Assembly: GCF_000264455.2 (NCBI RefSeq) | Contig: NC_017958.1 | Location: 935,001 to 999,000, forward strand | DNA length: 64,000 bases | Reading direction: 5' to 3' | Source of the DNA: Tistrella mobilis KA081020-065 | Lineage (GTDB): Bacteria; Pseudomonadota; Alphaproteobacteria; Tistrellales; Tistrellaceae | Part shown: in pieces, positions 63,934 to 64,000 of the stretch | How positions within the stretch are numbered: the stretch's first letter is position 1 | Layout of the letters: each line of letters begins with the position of its first letter | Program-made: the position numbers and the translations under genes | The notes under the pieces: generated by a model | The model's database searches: none | Told to the model about the DNA's origin: nothing | The model's input: only the letters and a program-made list of their open reading frames with translations

Positions 63934-64000
63934 TCAACGCCGCAGCACCTGCCGGCAGTCGGGCCGGCGGTCCTGCCAGCCCTGGCGCTCCAGCTCCGGC
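63934..64000 (-). CDS. partial CDS, C-terminal fragment only
   Basis: The last 21 codons before TGA at 63934-63936 read PELERQGWQDRRPDCRQVLRR, and the frame is open to the window end. The tail is basic and contains one Cys. The product is not recognisable from this fragment. Coding status rests only on the open frame and its spacing to the cobB gene. Confidence 0.4.
   Translation of the reverse strand, partial: PELERQGWQDRRPDCRQVLRR

Overview
The window is about 70% GC throughout, densely packed, and read on both strands. Gene content and order (glyQ-glyS-ppdK-meaB, a MerR-controlled beta-oxidation block, adenosylcobalamin-dependent methylmalonyl-CoA mutase, a Fur-like box on a TonB receptor, a DUF6314 gene and an NHLRC2-like gene) point to a free-living alphaproteobacterium, most likely of the Rhodospirillales/Tistrella type. 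The genus is inferred from gene content and was not tested. No phage, integrase, transposase or CRISPR array was seen. The long open frames antisense to real genes are a high-GC artefact and are left out.

Layout. 1-5431 (minus): fatty-acid activation and beta-oxidation genes (fadD, a MerR regulator, a thiolase and a dehydrogenase/hydratase fusion) with a perfect LiuR-like palindrome. 5724-6395: a higBA toxin-antitoxin pair whose toxin has an in-frame stop. 6577-8429: a small membrane protein and two paralogous exported proteins. 8568-15222: meaB, ppdK, glyS, glyQ in one tight minus-strand run. 15449-17771: S49 protease with a zinc-ribbon microprotein, an NPPF methyltransferase and a DUF2007-type protein. 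18124-20805: polyprenyl diphosphate synthase, tRNA-Pro(CGG) with its own promoter and terminator, and a PAS histidine kinase. 20953-27502: a fatty-acid desaturase followed by a co-directional ACP / CFA-type methyltransferase / fatty-acyl-AMP ligase / acyl-CoA dehydrogenase / DpgC-like oxygenase cluster, which is the most unusual biosynthetic locus here. 27508-37512: small enzymes and exported proteins paired with divergent TetR or MocR regulators, a 64-bp tandem-repeat array, and a candidate small RNA with a textbook promoter, C/U-rich loop and terminator. 37613-46193: secreted PI-PLC-like protein, flavin monooxygenase, an orphan biotin carboxylase/BCCP pair, a DUF1826 gene behind a Zur-like palindrome, and XRE and AraC regulators. 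46345-53058: exporters, methylmalonyl-CoA mutase subunits and an enoyl-CoA hydratase. 53207-58755: two DUF1344-type exported proteins, then a Fur-boxed TonB receptor in operon with a YddA/BacA-type ABC transporter. 58740-64000: aldo/keto reductase, SDR, NHLRC2-like protein, GNAT, sirtuin and a gene fragment.

How it fits together. Acyl chains are a recurring theme: catabolism at 1-5431 and probably 52369-53058; propionate/odd-chain carbon through MutAB, with MeaB 40 kb away as the mutase chaperone; modification by the desaturase; and a dedicated ACP-tethered acyl pathway at 22140-27502. The predicted order there is activation by the FAAL, loading on the ACP, alpha,beta-oxidation by the dehydrogenase, methyl transfer or cyclopropanation, and possible oxidative release by the DpgC-like enzyme. 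Many small regulators sit beside recognisable operators (LiuR-, HigA-, TetR-, MocR-, Zur- and Fur-like).
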